Below are positions 18,855 to 27,312 of a stretch of DNA of 46,212 nt, in pieces. This stretch comes from Calothrix sp. MO_192.B10. Lineage in GTDB: Bacteria > Cyanobacteriota > Cyanobacteriia > Cyanobacteriales > Nostocaceae. The stretch lies in NCBI GenBank assembly GCA_030065055.1, contig JASJDS010000031.1, forward strand, positions 1 through 46,212, read 5' to 3'. Positions within the stretch are counted from its first letter, which is position 1, and each line of letters starts with the position of its first letter. The notes beneath the pieces were generated by a model. That model had not been told where the DNA came from. It saw only the letters and a program-made list of their open reading frames with translations, and did not search any database. A program made the position numbers and the translations under genes.

Positions 18855-20852
18855 ATGCTTAGTTCTCCAGATTTGAGCTTTTCTCGCACCTTAAGCGTAG
18901 GTGTATTTAATCAGCTTGGCGAATTATTACAGCAAATGGCTCAAGCTGTGGAAAATCCGGAACCATTAGTACTCACAGATGATTTACTCGCAAGACTTCC
19001 CATTCCTGAAAATTGGCATTCGCAACGATTTACGGTAGTGGTTTCCCAGGGTTTCAATGCTCTATTATTAGGTTCTCTGGCAAATCAAGAGGGTATTCAA
19101 GAAAGTGAGAATTTATTGACATTACTCCCAGGTGAAGATAATTTAACATCGGCTGCACCCCAAGACACACTAAATGTCAGCTTAACATTCCATGCACCTG
19201 CGATCACTTCTTTTTTAGAGATACTCAAAAAATTATTAAATGTTGATTCCCATACCCATCATCTCCTGGAGCAATATTTACCAGTTATCGGCACCAATGA
19301 TGTAAATTTACAAAGTCAATTTACTCTACTGTTACTACAATACTTCTTGCCCCAAGGACAGCAACAACCAAACCCATCAGAAGGGTCAACATATCCTCAT
19401 GTTTCTGTTTGCCAACCAGTAGAAGATGCCCTAAAAAAACAAATTGCCCAAGAGCAATTACTCAATCAAGTTACCACCCAAACCCGTAAAAGTCTTGATT
19501 TAAATGTGATTATGGCAACTGCTGTTGCCCAAGTGAGGGAATTTTTGGAATTAGATAGGTTAGTAATCTACAAATTTGAGTCATCAGAACCAAATCCCTC
19601 TGCAATCAACACGATAAACAACCAAAAATCAAGTAACTCATATATTTCTTCATATTCCATCACATCACCACAGGGTTGGCAGCAAAACACCAGTTGTATT
19701 GTCTATGAAGTCCGTGCTACTGATAATATCCCTTCCGTTGTCGATTGTAGGGAAGAACAATGCTTGACTAGCCAATCCCAATGTCGGGAAAAATATCGCC
19801 AAGGTTTTATTTTAGCAGTGGATGATGTGGAAAAGACCTATGCCCAGGAAGAATGTTTGTTAGAGTTTTTCCGGGAAATTCAAGTTAGGGCAACATTAGC
19901 AGCACCAATTATATTTGAAGAACAACTGTGGGGATTACTGATTGGACATCAGTGTCATCAAACACGTTTTTGGACGGGAAGCGAGGTAAAATTGCTGAGG
20001 GCAATTGCCGAACAATTAGCGATCGCCATTCACCAAACGGAGTTAATGCGATCGCTCAATTTAGAGAAACAAACCCTGGAAAAAAGAGTAGTAGAACGCA
20101 CGGAAGCCCTCCACGATGCTTTAATGGCGGCTCAAGCTGCTAGTCGCCTCAGAAGTGAGTTTCTGGCCACCATTAGCCACGAATTACTCACCCCTTTAAC
20201 TTATGTGATTGGGATGTCTTCCACTTTATTACGCTGGCACTTTGGCGAGTTAAATCAGCGACAGAGGGATTATCTGCAAACCATCCATGATAGTGGGGAA
20301 CATTTGTTAGAAATGATTCATGACATCCTGGATTTATCGCAAATTGAAGCAGGTAAGGCTGTTTTAAATGTTACGGAATTTTCTTTAGCCGAAGTTGCGA
20401 CGGCGACAGTAGACTCACTCAGGGAAAAGGCTACCAGTCAACAGCTGAATCTCCGTTTAGATGTACTGATTGAACCGGAGAATCATCTCTTTAGTGCAGA
20501 CGCGAGACGAGTGCAACAAATCATCTGGAATTTATTGAGTAATGCGATTAAATTTACCCCAGAAGCAGGTAATGTGACTTTACGTATTTGGATGGAAAAT
20601 GACACCGCAGTATTGCAAGTAGAAGATACAGGCATTGGCATTCCCGAAGAAAAATTACCACTACTATTTGAGCAATTTCACCAACTCGATACACCTTACC
20701 ACCGCCTATATGAAGGTACGGGACTAGGTTTGGCATTAACGAAGCAATTAGTGGAATTACACCGGGGGCGAATTGAAGTAGAATCCACAGTGGGTGCTGG
20801 CTCAATATTCACGGTATGGATACCAGTACAACCAAAAACAGTTGATAGTTGA
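18855..20852 (+). CDS. Sensor histidine kinase with CBCR-like GAF domain
   Basis: The 665-residue soluble two-component kinase starts at the ATG at 18855; a TTG two codons upstream is possible. Numbered from that TTG, an uncharacterised N-terminal region (1-190) is followed by a GAF domain (about 205-400) of the phytochrome/cyanobacteriochrome type (LDRLVIYKF, QVRATLAAPIIFEEQLWGLL, IGHQC), a helical linker and a HisKA/HATPase core. The H box is TISHELLTPL with His444; the N box is NLLSNAIKFTP; the G boxes are DTGIGIPEEK and GTGLGLALTKQL. Cys336 sits where CBCRs attach a bilin, but the usual following His is Leu. No response regulator lies next to it. The stop codon falls in a GTTGACA heptamer array. 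It is divergent from cobN across about 90 bases, so the two may share a control region. Confidence 0.88.
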   Translation: MLSSPDLSFSRTLSVGVFNQLGELLQQMAQAVENPEPLVLTDDLLARLPIPENWHSQRFTVVVSQGFNALLLGSLANQEGIQESENLLTLLPGEDNLTSAAPQDTLNVSLTFHAPAITSFLEILKKLLNVDSHTHHLLEQYLPVIGTNDVNLQSQFTLLLLQYFLPQGQQQPNPSEGSTYPHVSVCQPVEDALKKQIAQEQLLNQVTTQTRKSLDLNVIMATAVAQVREFLELDRLVIYKFESSEPNPSAINTINNQKSSNSYISSYSITSPQGWQQNTSCIVYEVRATDNIPSVVDCREEQCLTSQSQCREKYRQGFILAVDDVEKTYAQEECLLEFFREIQVRATLAAPIIFEEQLWGLLIGHQCHQTRFWTGSEVKLLRAIAEQLAIAIHQTELMRSLNLEKQTLEKRVVERTEALHDALMAAQAASRLRSEFLATISHELLTPLTYVIGMSSTLLRWHFGELNQRQRDYLQTIHDSGEHLLEMIHDILDLSQIEAGKAVLNVTEFSLAEVATATVDSLREKATSQQLNLRLDVLIEPENHLFSADARRVQQIIWNLLSNAIKFTPEAGNVTLRIWMENDTAVLQVEDTGIGIPEEKLPLLFEQFHQLDTPYHRLYEGTGLGLALTKQLVELHRGRIEVESTVGAGSIFTVWIPVQPKTVDS

Positions 20853-20871
20853 CAGTTGACAGTTGACAGTT
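20840..20871. repeat. AGTTGAC heptamer array at the kinase stop codon
   Basis: Four or five 7-nt units GTTGATA/GTTGACA; the kinase stop codon TGA is formed by the first units. Confidence 0.85.
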
Positions 20872-20965
20872 ACAAATAGGGGAAACCCTTGTGGTTAACC
20901 TCAAAAAATGTGAGTTTTGTCGTGCCAACAACCAATCAATAACCAATAATACCTATTTGAAAAAC

Positions 20966-21009
20966 AAATCATCCGTTGGTAAAAATGAAATCATCCGTTG
21001 GTAAAAATG
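20966..21009. repeat. Perfect 22-bp tandem duplication
   Basis: Two adjacent identical copies (20966-20987 and 20988-21009) contain ATCCGTTGGTAAAAATG. They lie between the kinase and nanE; function unknown. Confidence 0.9.
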
Positions 21010-21056
21010 ATTGAGACAGATGGAAAGTTGAAAAGCTTTTCCAGTAGCTATTTCAC

Positions 21057-21100
21057 AATCCAAAATCCAAAATCCAAAATCCAAAATCCAAAATCCAAAA
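21057..21100. repeat. AATCCAA heptamer array before nanE
   Basis: About six AATCCAA units end 12 bases before the nanE start. A consensus TATAAT (21104-21109) lies between the array and the ATG, and there is no Shine-Dalgarno sequence. Confidence 0.85.
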
Positions 21101-21111
21101 TGGTATAATTC

Positions 21112-21834
21112 ATGGATAATGTCATCAAATATCTGCATCACCAACTCATAGTTTCCTGTCAAGCACCCCTTGATTCGCCTCTGCACAACCCGTCAGTAAT
21201 CGCAGCTATGGCACGAGCTACCGTAAATAATGGTGCTGCTGGAGTACGTATTGATACGCCGAATCATATAATTGCCGTTCGTCAACAAATAAATCAGCCA
21301 ATTATTGGTTTATGGAAACAAGTTACGGATGGATACGATGTTTATATTACCCCCCAGTTTCACCATGCAGCAGCAATAGCAGAAGCAGGAGCAGATATTA
21401 TTGCCATTGATGCTACCAATAGAAATCGTCCGGGTGGGGAAACAGTGGTAGATATGATTAGTGAAATTCATCAGCAATTAGGTAAACCAGTGATGGCAGA
21501 TGTGGATACCATTAAAGCGGCAATTTCAGCCGCTAAAGCCGGTGCAGATATTGTCAGTACAACCCTATTTGGCTATACCACAGCGACAAAACATCTTTTT
21601 CCCCCTGGTTTTACTCTTCTGAGTCAAATGCTGAAAGAATTAGATACACCAGTGTTTTGTGAAGGTGGTATTTCTTCTCCCCAAATGGCTTGTCAAGCCT
21701 TTGATTTGGGTGCATATGCTGTGGTTGTTGGTACGGCTATCACAGGAATTGATTTTTTAACCAACTCCTATAGCCAAGCAATTGCCAAAATGAATCCCGG
21801 CATGGAAGAAATACAGCTTTTTTCATCAGAGTGA
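21112..21834 (+). CDS. nanE: N-acetylmannosamine-6-phosphate 2-epimerase-like TIM barrel
   Basis: Predicted to interconvert ManNAc-6-P and GlcNAc-6-P in the cytoplasm. The 240-residue (beta/alpha)8 protein has the family blocks VSCQAPLDSPLHNPSVIAAM, NGAAGVRIDTPNHI, ITPQFHHA, GADIIAIDATNR, GKPVMADVDTIKAA, GADIVSTTLFGYT and TPVFCEGGISSPQMA. No sialic-acid genes lie nearby, so its role is probably recycling of amino sugars. The start is ATG at 21112, just after a heptamer array and a TATAAT box, which would suit a nearly leaderless transcript. Confidence 0.88.
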   Translation: MDNVIKYLHHQLIVSCQAPLDSPLHNPSVIAAMARATVNNGAAGVRIDTPNHIIAVRQQINQPIIGLWKQVTDGYDVYITPQFHHAAAIAEAGADIIAIDATNRNRPGGETVVDMISEIHQQLGKPVMADVDTIKAAISAAKAGADIVSTTLFGYTTATKHLFPPGFTLLSQMLKELDTPVFCEGGISSPQMACQAFDLGAYAVVVGTAITGIDFLTNSYSQAIAKMNPGMEEIQLFSSE

Positions 21835-22102
21835 GATACAATTCATCTCTTTTCCGTTGATATCAGAATTATTTAATTTTTCTCTCCTTTTTTCTCTGCG
21901 CTCTCAGCGTCTGGAGCGGTTTTTTATCATTCCGATGTAGCCGGAATCTATATCATATCGCTTTGAGGCAGTTCCAATGAAAAAATTTTTCACCACCAAC
22001 CATGAAAGAGGGTTCTTTCCCCTACACCCCACACCCTCTTTCAAGTCAGTCCCTCACGGGAAAATCCTACAACCAAACATGAAAATGGTTTCTGACTAAC
22101 TC

Positions 22103-22180
22103 CTCAAGGGCGCACGCAATGCACCCTACTCAAGGGCGCACGCAATGCGCCCCTACTCAAGGGCGCACGCAATGCGCCCC
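22103..22180. repeat. Triple 27-bp palindromic repeat within the array
   Basis: CAAGGGCGCACGCAATGCGC followed by CCCTACT, repeated three times (the first copy slightly diverged). Each unit contains the hairpin GGGCGCA/TGCGCCC. It forms the spacer between array copies two and three. Confidence 0.85.
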
Positions 22181-22267
22181 TACTCTGCGCTGACTAACTA
22201 TTTTCAAGCTAGTCCCTCATGGACAATATTTTTCCACAACCAAGGATGAAAATAATTCCCTCACTCT

Positions 22268-22286
22268 GGGCGGGGAAACCCCGCCC
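22268..22286. repeat. GGGCGGGG/CCCCGCCC palindrome
   Basis: 8-bp perfect stem with an AAA loop. The same palindrome with a TTT loop (its reverse complement) occurs at 38937-38955, so it is a small dispersed hairpin element. Confidence 0.85.
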
Positions 22287-22715
22287 CTACTCCTGAACTC
22301 CGAACTCCGAACTCCCTATTTTCAAGTTAGCCTCTCATGGACGTTTGTACACAGCCAAGGATGAAAATACCTCGACTGCGGCTCCCACACCTAAGCTGTC
22401 AACCATCAACTAACAACTAACAACTAACAACTATCAACCATTTTCAAGTTAGCCCCTCATGAGAAAATCTCACAACCAAGGATGAAAGAGAGTTCTTTCC
22501 TCTCCACTCCACACCCTCTTTCAAGGCAGAAGAAGATGTACCTCATTTAGCTGCAATCTGCTGTAAGCAAGGAAGCTGACATCTTGCACGCTTCCTATTA
22601 ATACTGACTTTTTATGTTCTTAAGAAACATATATCTTTATCAACAACAGGAAATTTTATGATTTTTAGCCTGCTCCCAGCAGGCTTTGTTTGTATAGCCT
22701 CACCCTTCTAGAATA

Positions 22716-22862
22716 CTGTTGGCGAATCAGGGGTATCACCCTTCACATAATGATAATGATTTTTCGCCATCCCACCAGATGTTCGGTGACGTAGCATTGC
22801 TACGTCACCGAAGCAACCAATTTGTGGGTATATGAGGGGTCAAACCCAGTATTCGCCAGCAG
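22716..22862. mobile_element. MITE-like element with central hairpin
   Basis: The left end, CTGTTGGCGAATCAGGGGT and on, and the right end in reverse complement, CTGCTGGCGAATACTGGGT and on, match imperfectly over about 35 bases. A perfect 15-bp stem (22782-22796 with 22798-22812, TTCGGTGACGTAGCA) sits inside. CCTTCTAG lies just outside both ends (22704-22711 and 22866-22873) and may be a duplication. There is no coding capacity. Confidence 0.65.
22745..22763. promoter_or_regulatory. Fur-box-like sequence inside the MITE
   Basis: CATAATGATAATGATTTTT matches 15 of 19 positions of the classical Fur box GATAATGATAATCATTATC. It lies about 150 bases beyond the 3' end of the FTR1 gene, not in a visible promoter, so functional use is uncertain. 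Confidence 0.3.
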
Positions 22863-22911
22863 CATCCTTCTAGGGTGCAGGTGCAAGATATGAGGAAGGC
22901 TGAGGTGATAA

Positions 22912-23880
22912 TTACTCTTTGGCAGACTTCATTTGTATTTCCCTAGTTGAAGGGTTACTGCTTCTTGCAGCCACACCACCACCAAGACTGCGGAAATATA
23001 ATCCTCCTACAGATAGCAAAAAAACTATATATCCCACTGCTTGTATTACGTATAGATATTGTCTGTAACCAAACAAAGATTTGAGAATAATCCCAGGAAA
23101 TTCACGTTCTGGTAATATTTGGGAAGTATTCCACACCAAAGGGCCGAGAATACAGGAGTGAATTTCACTCAGTTTATCGTAATAGACACACAAATTGTCC
23201 CCATTCACACCACTGAAAGCCAAATTCCCTAAACCTAAATCAAAGTTTTTCAAAGCTGTAACTACTAAGCCTGCCACAATTAATATCAGCAAGACTCCCA
23301 TCACCTGAAAGAATTGGCGAATATTAATCTTAACTCCCCATTTAAATAAAAGTACACCAATAAATGCAGCCAATATTATTCCACCCAAAGCACCAAAGGC
23401 AGGAATTAAACCTTGTTGAAAATTAGCAGCAATAAATAAAACTGTTTCAAAACCTTCTCTGACAACAGCAATTAAAATTAGACTAAAAATTCCCCACGCA
23501 CCATTAGACTGATGTTCCAGGGCTTGATTTACAGCTCCTTCAACCTGAGCCTTCATAAACCTGGCTTGCCTTGTCATCCAGATTAACATCCAACTGAGCA
23601 TAGCGATCGCTAGTACACAAAAAGTTGCTTCTAACCAAGGCTTAACTACAGAGGAGTATTGGGGGTTAATTGCTCCTACAGTGGGAATCAACCAACTAAA
23701 CAGTACCCCAATCAATGCACTCACCACAATCCCCGCCACTACACCAGCATACACCCAAGGATTGAGGCGAGATTGTCCGGCTTTCTCCAGTAAAGCTAGC
23801 ACAATCCCCACAACTAAGGCTGCTTCTACCCCTTCACGCAGGGTAATGACAAAAGTAGGTAAGGCTATGCTGAAATCCAT
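22912..23880 (-). CDS. FTR1-family iron permease
   Basis: High-affinity iron permease of the inner membrane. The 322-residue protein has about seven membrane segments and the two diagnostic motifs REGVE (15-19) and REGFE (141-145), which bind iron in the Ftr1/EfeU family. A Cys-containing outside loop (GVNGDNLCVYYDKLSEIHSC) lies between later helices. A ferroxidase or iron-handling partner is expected; nearby candidates are the HxxE lipoprotein and the exported TenA-like protein, and less directly the multicopper oxidase at 31465. The ATG at 23880 starts right at the first membrane segment, as usual. Confidence 0.93.
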   Translation of the reverse strand: MDFSIALPTFVITLREGVEAALVVGIVLALLEKAGQSRLNPWVYAGVVAGIVVSALIGVLFSWLIPTVGAINPQYSSVVKPWLEATFCVLAIAMLSWMLIWMTRQARFMKAQVEGAVNQALEHQSNGAWGIFSLILIAVVREGFETVLFIAANFQQGLIPAFGALGGIILAAFIGVLLFKWGVKINIRQFFQVMGVLLILIVAGLVVTALKNFDLGLGNLAFSGVNGDNLCVYYDKLSEIHSCILGPLVWNTSQILPEREFPGIILKSLFGYRQYLYVIQAVGYIVFLLSVGGLYFRSLGGGVAARSSNPSTREIQMKSAKE

Positions 23881-24460
23881 TATTTTCTATTTGTGATTCT
23901 TGATAGTCATTGGCTATTATGCCAATTTTTGATGAAAATGGACTAGATATCCATTCTGCCTCAACTTATATAGGATTTAGGCAACAATACATTTGAGCAG
24001 GTTTTTACTGACAAAAATGGTATTAATTCATAACCAATGACTAAGGAGATTTCCAGAATTGAAATTACCAGGCAAGGATGAATAGGGCACTGCTGATTAG
24101 TGGGATGATTTTTATTTCGCGCATTAGACGCACGAAGTGCGGTGAGCCAGTCCGGTGGACGGTGAGTCCAGTGCTGCGGGAGGGTTTCCCTCCGCAGGCA
24201 ACTGGCGTAACCCGAAGGGGTTCCCCGGCATAAAGGAACTGGCGTGCCTCTTTCAGAGGAGCTTTGCTAACGCGCAGCGTATCCGCAGGATTCACCCGAA
24301 GGGCTTCGGTGCAGGGTAGAGCGCAAAGAATAAACATTACAGCTTGGCTCAAAATCTTAATTCATCCCGCATTTATGCAACGCCATAAATACATTGTAGG
24401 GGCGCAAGGCTTGCGCCCTTGTCATTGGTAAAATTCGTTTCAGAAACCACCTAATACTAT
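23881..24460. other. Non-coding region with palindromic repeat block
   Basis: Holds the FTR1 upstream region (23881-24060), a GC-rich palindromic block (24104-24320) and a GC hairpin (24400-24418, GGGCGCAAG/CTTGCGCCC). An open minus-strand frame across 24065-24352 consists of repeat motifs and is not believed to be a gene. Confidence 0.6.
24104..24320 (-). repeat. GC-rich palindromic repeat block
   Basis: In reverse complement it carries the motifs TACCCTGCACCGAAGCCCTT, CACGCCAGTTCCTTTATGCC and CCACCGGACTGG in the same order as the block at 8508-8640, plus extra hairpins (GAAGGGGTTCCCC-like, CGCACTTCGTGCG). CTCCTCTGAAAGAGGCACGC recurs near 40890. Dispersed non-coding repeat. Confidence 0.65.
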
Positions 24461-24895
24461 TTAACTGAAATCCCGTAACATCTTTTTCAGTTCGAGATTA
24501 TGCATCTCTTCTTGTCCAATCATTGTTCTCGCGAATTCTTCCAAGTAAATACTGGCATCAGTTACGGCATCTAACAGCTTTTTATACATGTTTAATGCAT
24601 TTGTTTCGTGAAGTACACTTTCTTCCAATATATCTTTGACAGAATGTTTGTCGGTTTCTTCCAGAGGTGCAATTCTCAGGGTTGGATGTCCATCTAATCC
24701 CGTGAGTATCTCCCCTACTTGTTGGGCATGGAGTAGGGATTCACTTGCCTGTGCTTTGAAAAAATCCACGATGGGGATGCGGTTAGGACCAGTAACCATT
24801 AAGGAATAGTGAGTATAACGTACTACTCCTGCCAGTTCAAATTCCATGATGGCATTTAACAGGTCAATTGTCTTTTCGTGGTCGAGTTCTCGCAT
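24461..24895 (-). CDS. Bacterioferritin-like diiron protein
   Basis: The 144-residue four-helix-bundle protein is predicted to bind and perhaps store or oxidise iron. Counterparts of the bacterioferritin ferroxidase ligands are visible: E20 (FELAG), E52 and H56 (ASESLLHAQQ), E97 (VLHETNA), E129 and H132 (GQEEMHNLEL). It is shorter than classical Bfr (about 155-160), and a heme-ligand Met is not evident. It lies between the lipoprotein and FTR1 genes on the same strand, which supports an iron role. The ATG at 24895 is the only good start. Confidence 0.85.
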   Translation of the reverse strand: MRELDHEKTIDLLNAIMEFELAGVVRYTHYSLMVTGPNRIPIVDFFKAQASESLLHAQQVGEILTGLDGHPTLRIAPLEETDKHSVKDILEESVLHETNALNMYKKLLDAVTDASIYLEEFARTMIGQEEMHNLELKKMLRDFS

Positions 24896-25091
24896 TAGTT
24901 ATGAATAATATTAAGAGCCAGAAGAGATTGGTGATGAGTTAATAGGTTATCAGGGATACTGATGCCTAAAAATCATAAATTATCAGCATAGTTTTGTCTT
25001 CACTTTTAACCCATTTTTCTCGTCTCATTAATTTTAAACTCAACTTTCCAATTCCAGTCTAAACTTATTTAGTTGAGGTTAACTGATTGTA

Positions 25092-25910
25092 CTACTTCTG
25101 TGCTTTTGTGCTGGCAGCATCAATTACTTTTTTAGAGCTTTCGGCAATAGTTTTCACTAATTTACTCACATCCTCAGGGTTCTTTAGTGGTGCAGTGGGG
25201 GGAATTACCGATGGCCATACCGTTAATAAGTCACTCATACTAGTTTTAATGGCTTTGTGTGCTTCTGGATTATCTTTAGCCATTTGAGCAGAAATGTCTT
25301 GGTAGAGGTTGTTGGCATAGATGACAAAACCACGGGAGTCTTGATATTCAAGCACTTCGGCTATTTTATTATTGGCAATTGCTGCACCATATTCAGCATT
25401 AGCTGTATCCAATAAACCATTGATTACCTGGAGGACAAATGCTGGTTTGGTGCGTTGTGTTGCGGGTAAAACTGCGATCGCTCCATCCACTGCTGCCATA
25501 GAACTGGTAAAATCAGTTTTGAGCTTGGCTGCCTTGGGATTGGCTTTGACTAAATCATGCACACTTACCAAGGTTGTCTTAAATTCTTTGACTTTACGCT
25601 CATTCAATTGCCCTTCCACATCTGCATAAATCTCTTCTACAGGATGTCCAATGTGAGGTTCAGCCTGTTTGGGTTGATTCTTATCCAACAGTTCCTGAGC
25701 TACTAACAAATGTCCCTTCATCAACGCCAATTTTGTCATGTAATCAACATCCTTGGCTTCCCCACTCTGAGCCACTTGCGTCTGACTAGTTTGGGTGGTG
25801 GTATTGGATGCGGGTGATTGTTTGGCATTGGGTGTATCTCCTACACAGGAACTGAGAGATACCACAGCACAAGCAGCAATAGCCAAGCATATATAGCGAA
25901 ATTTAATCAT
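25092..25910 (-). CDS. Lipoprotein with HxxE motif, probable iron-uptake component
   Basis: The 272-residue protein has a lipoprotein signal (LAIAACAVVSLSSC, lipid-linked Cys22), a low-complexity T/Q/S linker, and then a helical domain. The string KQAEPHIGHPVEEIYADVEG has an H89-x-x-E92 motif like the HxxE of imelysin/EfeO-type iron proteins. Together with FTR1 it could be the periplasmic iron-binding partner, in the way EfeO serves EfeU; this is inference, since overall similarity to EfeO is not evident. The gene is divergent from the TenA-like gene across a 440-base control region. Confidence 0.7.
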   Translation of the reverse strand: MIKFRYICLAIAACAVVSLSSCVGDTPNAKQSPASNTTTQTSQTQVAQSGEAKDVDYMTKLALMKGHLLVAQELLDKNQPKQAEPHIGHPVEEIYADVEGQLNERKVKEFKTTLVSVHDLVKANPKAAKLKTDFTSSMAAVDGAIAVLPATQRTKPAFVLQVINGLLDTANAEYGAAIANNKIAEVLEYQDSRGFVIYANNLYQDISAQMAKDNPEAHKAIKTSMSDLLTVWPSVIPPTAPLKNPEDVSKLVKTIAESSKKVIDAASTKAQK

Positions 25911-26353
25911 TTTTCTCCTTAAGATGTTTGCAACTATCAGCAGCCAAATTTGGATTTTTTAGTTGCATAGCTAACTTTGTTTATTCTCAGGCTAATGAAA
26001 TATTTTTGCAACTAGATGGTTAAAATATGTTGATAATTTAAGATTATTTTCTATTTTGTGTTGATTTGCGATCGCTAGTTGAATCAAATCCCCGACTTCT
26101 GCTAGAAGTAGGGAATCTCATTGCTTACGTAAATTCCCGAAAATTGAAATTACCACTGGAGGTGATAATTATATCAACGGATGTGATGAGAATATTTGTC
26201 CTATCGCAGATTTATTGATCTCGACTTTGGTGCGTTGCGCTGGGCGACAACACACCCTACGCATTTTTTCAAAAATCAAGTATGATTCCTATAGTTATAG
26301 TGCTACGCGTCAGTCAAAAGTCAAATATTCGTAGAAAAATTTGAGGAATTTTC
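25911..26353. promoter_or_regulatory. Divergent control region of the iron locus
   Basis: About 440 bases between the lipoprotein gene (leftward) and the TenA-like gene (rightward). GATAATTTAAGATTATTTTC (26034-26053) is a partial Fur-box lookalike. A short dispersed repeat motif (GTCAGTCAAAAGTCAAA near 26310) precedes the TenA-like gene. No gene is seen. Confidence 0.35.
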
Positions 26354-27172
26354 ATGAAGTTAAATATAAATTTACGATATAGCACTTATGTCCTCAAACT
26401 AGTTACAATTGCTCTGGTAGTAGCGATCGCTTTTATGGTCACACCCTCTTTTGCCCACAAAGGAGAAGCTGTCAAGGGAGTAACATGTAACACATCTACC
26501 AATAATGCGATCGCCAATCAAGCTAGACAGATAGTCGATGAACTGCGCCTTGAGTTGGCTGGGGTAGAGGATCAGATCCGCAACCATCCCTATCTAACGG
26601 CTCTAGAAAGCGGACAAGTTTCCCAGGAAAACCTCAAAGCTTTTGCGGGAGAGGAATACAACATAGTTAAGAGCGATATTCGCAGCAATAGACTTTTGGC
26701 GCGGCGCTTTCGTAGAACTCGTAGTGGGAAATTCTTTCGAGACATTCTCTCTGGGGAGGTTCAAGCCCTCGATTTGTTGTTAGATTTTGCCAAAGCCTTG
26801 AACCTGAATGAAAATGACCTGAAAAAGTACGAACCATTACCGGGGGCGCAAGCATTTCCCGCCTATGTAGCCTCCCTTGCTCTATACGGTTCGGAGGCTG
26901 AAGTCGGAGCCGCCTTTTTACTCAACTTCCCTATATTCGGTGAAAATACTGGAAGGATGAGTGCTGCACTGCAAAAACAATACAATTTCACCCCTAAAGA
27001 TACGGCATTTTTCGATTTCTTTGCCAGTCCTGTACCGACCTTTGAATGTGATTCTTTAGCTGTAATTGCAACAGGCTTAAAGCGTGGCGCAGAACCGCGC
27101 CTAATCAAGCGTGCAGCACGGTTGCTGCAAGGCTATGAGCAGTTTTTCTGGGATACAGTTGGGGAAAATTAA
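26354..27172 (+). CDS. Exported TenA/heme-oxygenase-fold protein
   Basis: The 272-residue protein has an N-terminal signal peptide (KLVTIALVVAIAFMVTPSFA, likely cut after A34) followed by an all-helical domain of the TenA/PqqC/heme-oxygenase-like fold (HPYLTALESGQVSQENLKAF, AGEEYNIVKSDIRSNRLLAR, GAAFLLNFPIFGENTGRMSA). Cytoplasmic TenA enzymes have no signal peptide, so an export role is unusual. The fold also includes diiron oxidases; the acidic pair in GEEYN could be a metal ligand. Its position next to FTR1, a bacterioferritin-like protein and an HxxE lipoprotein suggests periplasmic iron handling. No thiamin genes lie nearby. Confidence 0.75.
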   Translation: MKLNINLRYSTYVLKLVTIALVVAIAFMVTPSFAHKGEAVKGVTCNTSTNNAIANQARQIVDELRLELAGVEDQIRNHPYLTALESGQVSQENLKAFAGEEYNIVKSDIRSNRLLARRFRRTRSGKFFRDILSGEVQALDLLLDFAKALNLNENDLKKYEPLPGAQAFPAYVASLALYGSEAEVGAAFLLNFPIFGENTGRMSAALQKQYNFTPKDTAFFDFFASPVPTFECDSLAVIATGLKRGAEPRLIKRAARLLQGYEQFFWDTVGEN

Positions 27173-27312
27173 AGCGTAAATAAATATCCAGCCTTCGGTT
27201 CCTAGCTCTTTAAGTAGTGGTCATTCACTAATTACCGTTATGTCCCACATTTTTGCGTAAATCCTGTTATTTTAGGCTTAAACGAGAAGTATTAACATTA
27301 GGAGAATGTTGT

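Larger units (their letters stand above)
21966..22525. repeat. Five-copy hairpin repeat array with variable spacers
   Basis: Degenerate copies of about 45 bp lie at 21966-22007, 22039-22084, 22201-22252, 22319-22366 and 22441-22487, with a half copy at 22511-22525. The consensus is TTTTCAAGTTAGCCCCTCAT, then a small hairpin, then ACAACCAAGGATGAAA. The hairpin stems differ but remain paired: TGAAAAA/TTTTTCA, TGGA/TCCA, TGAGA/TCTCA, and TGGAC/GTACA with one mismatch. Spacers of 31-116 bp hold heptamer arrays and GC palindromes, and their flanks pair (GAAAGAGGGT with ACCCTCTTTC; TGAAAATA with TATTTTCA). It is not a CRISPR: repeats are diverged and spacers uneven. Confidence 0.75.
21835..22911. 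other. 1.1-kb non-coding region with hairpin-repeat array and MITE
   Basis: Contains no gene. It is filled by a five-copy hairpin repeat array (21966-22525), its intervening GC-rich palindromes and heptamer arrays, and a MITE-like inverted repeat (22716-22862). Confidence 0.7.

Noticed and set aside
21966-22525. Possible CRISPR array
   Set aside because: Repeats are degenerate, spacers range from about 30 to 115 bases and contain other repeats, and no cas gene is present.
24065-24352. Minus-strand open frame of 95 residues
   Set aside because: It consists of dispersed palindromic repeat motifs also found elsewhere in the window; no protein-like composition.
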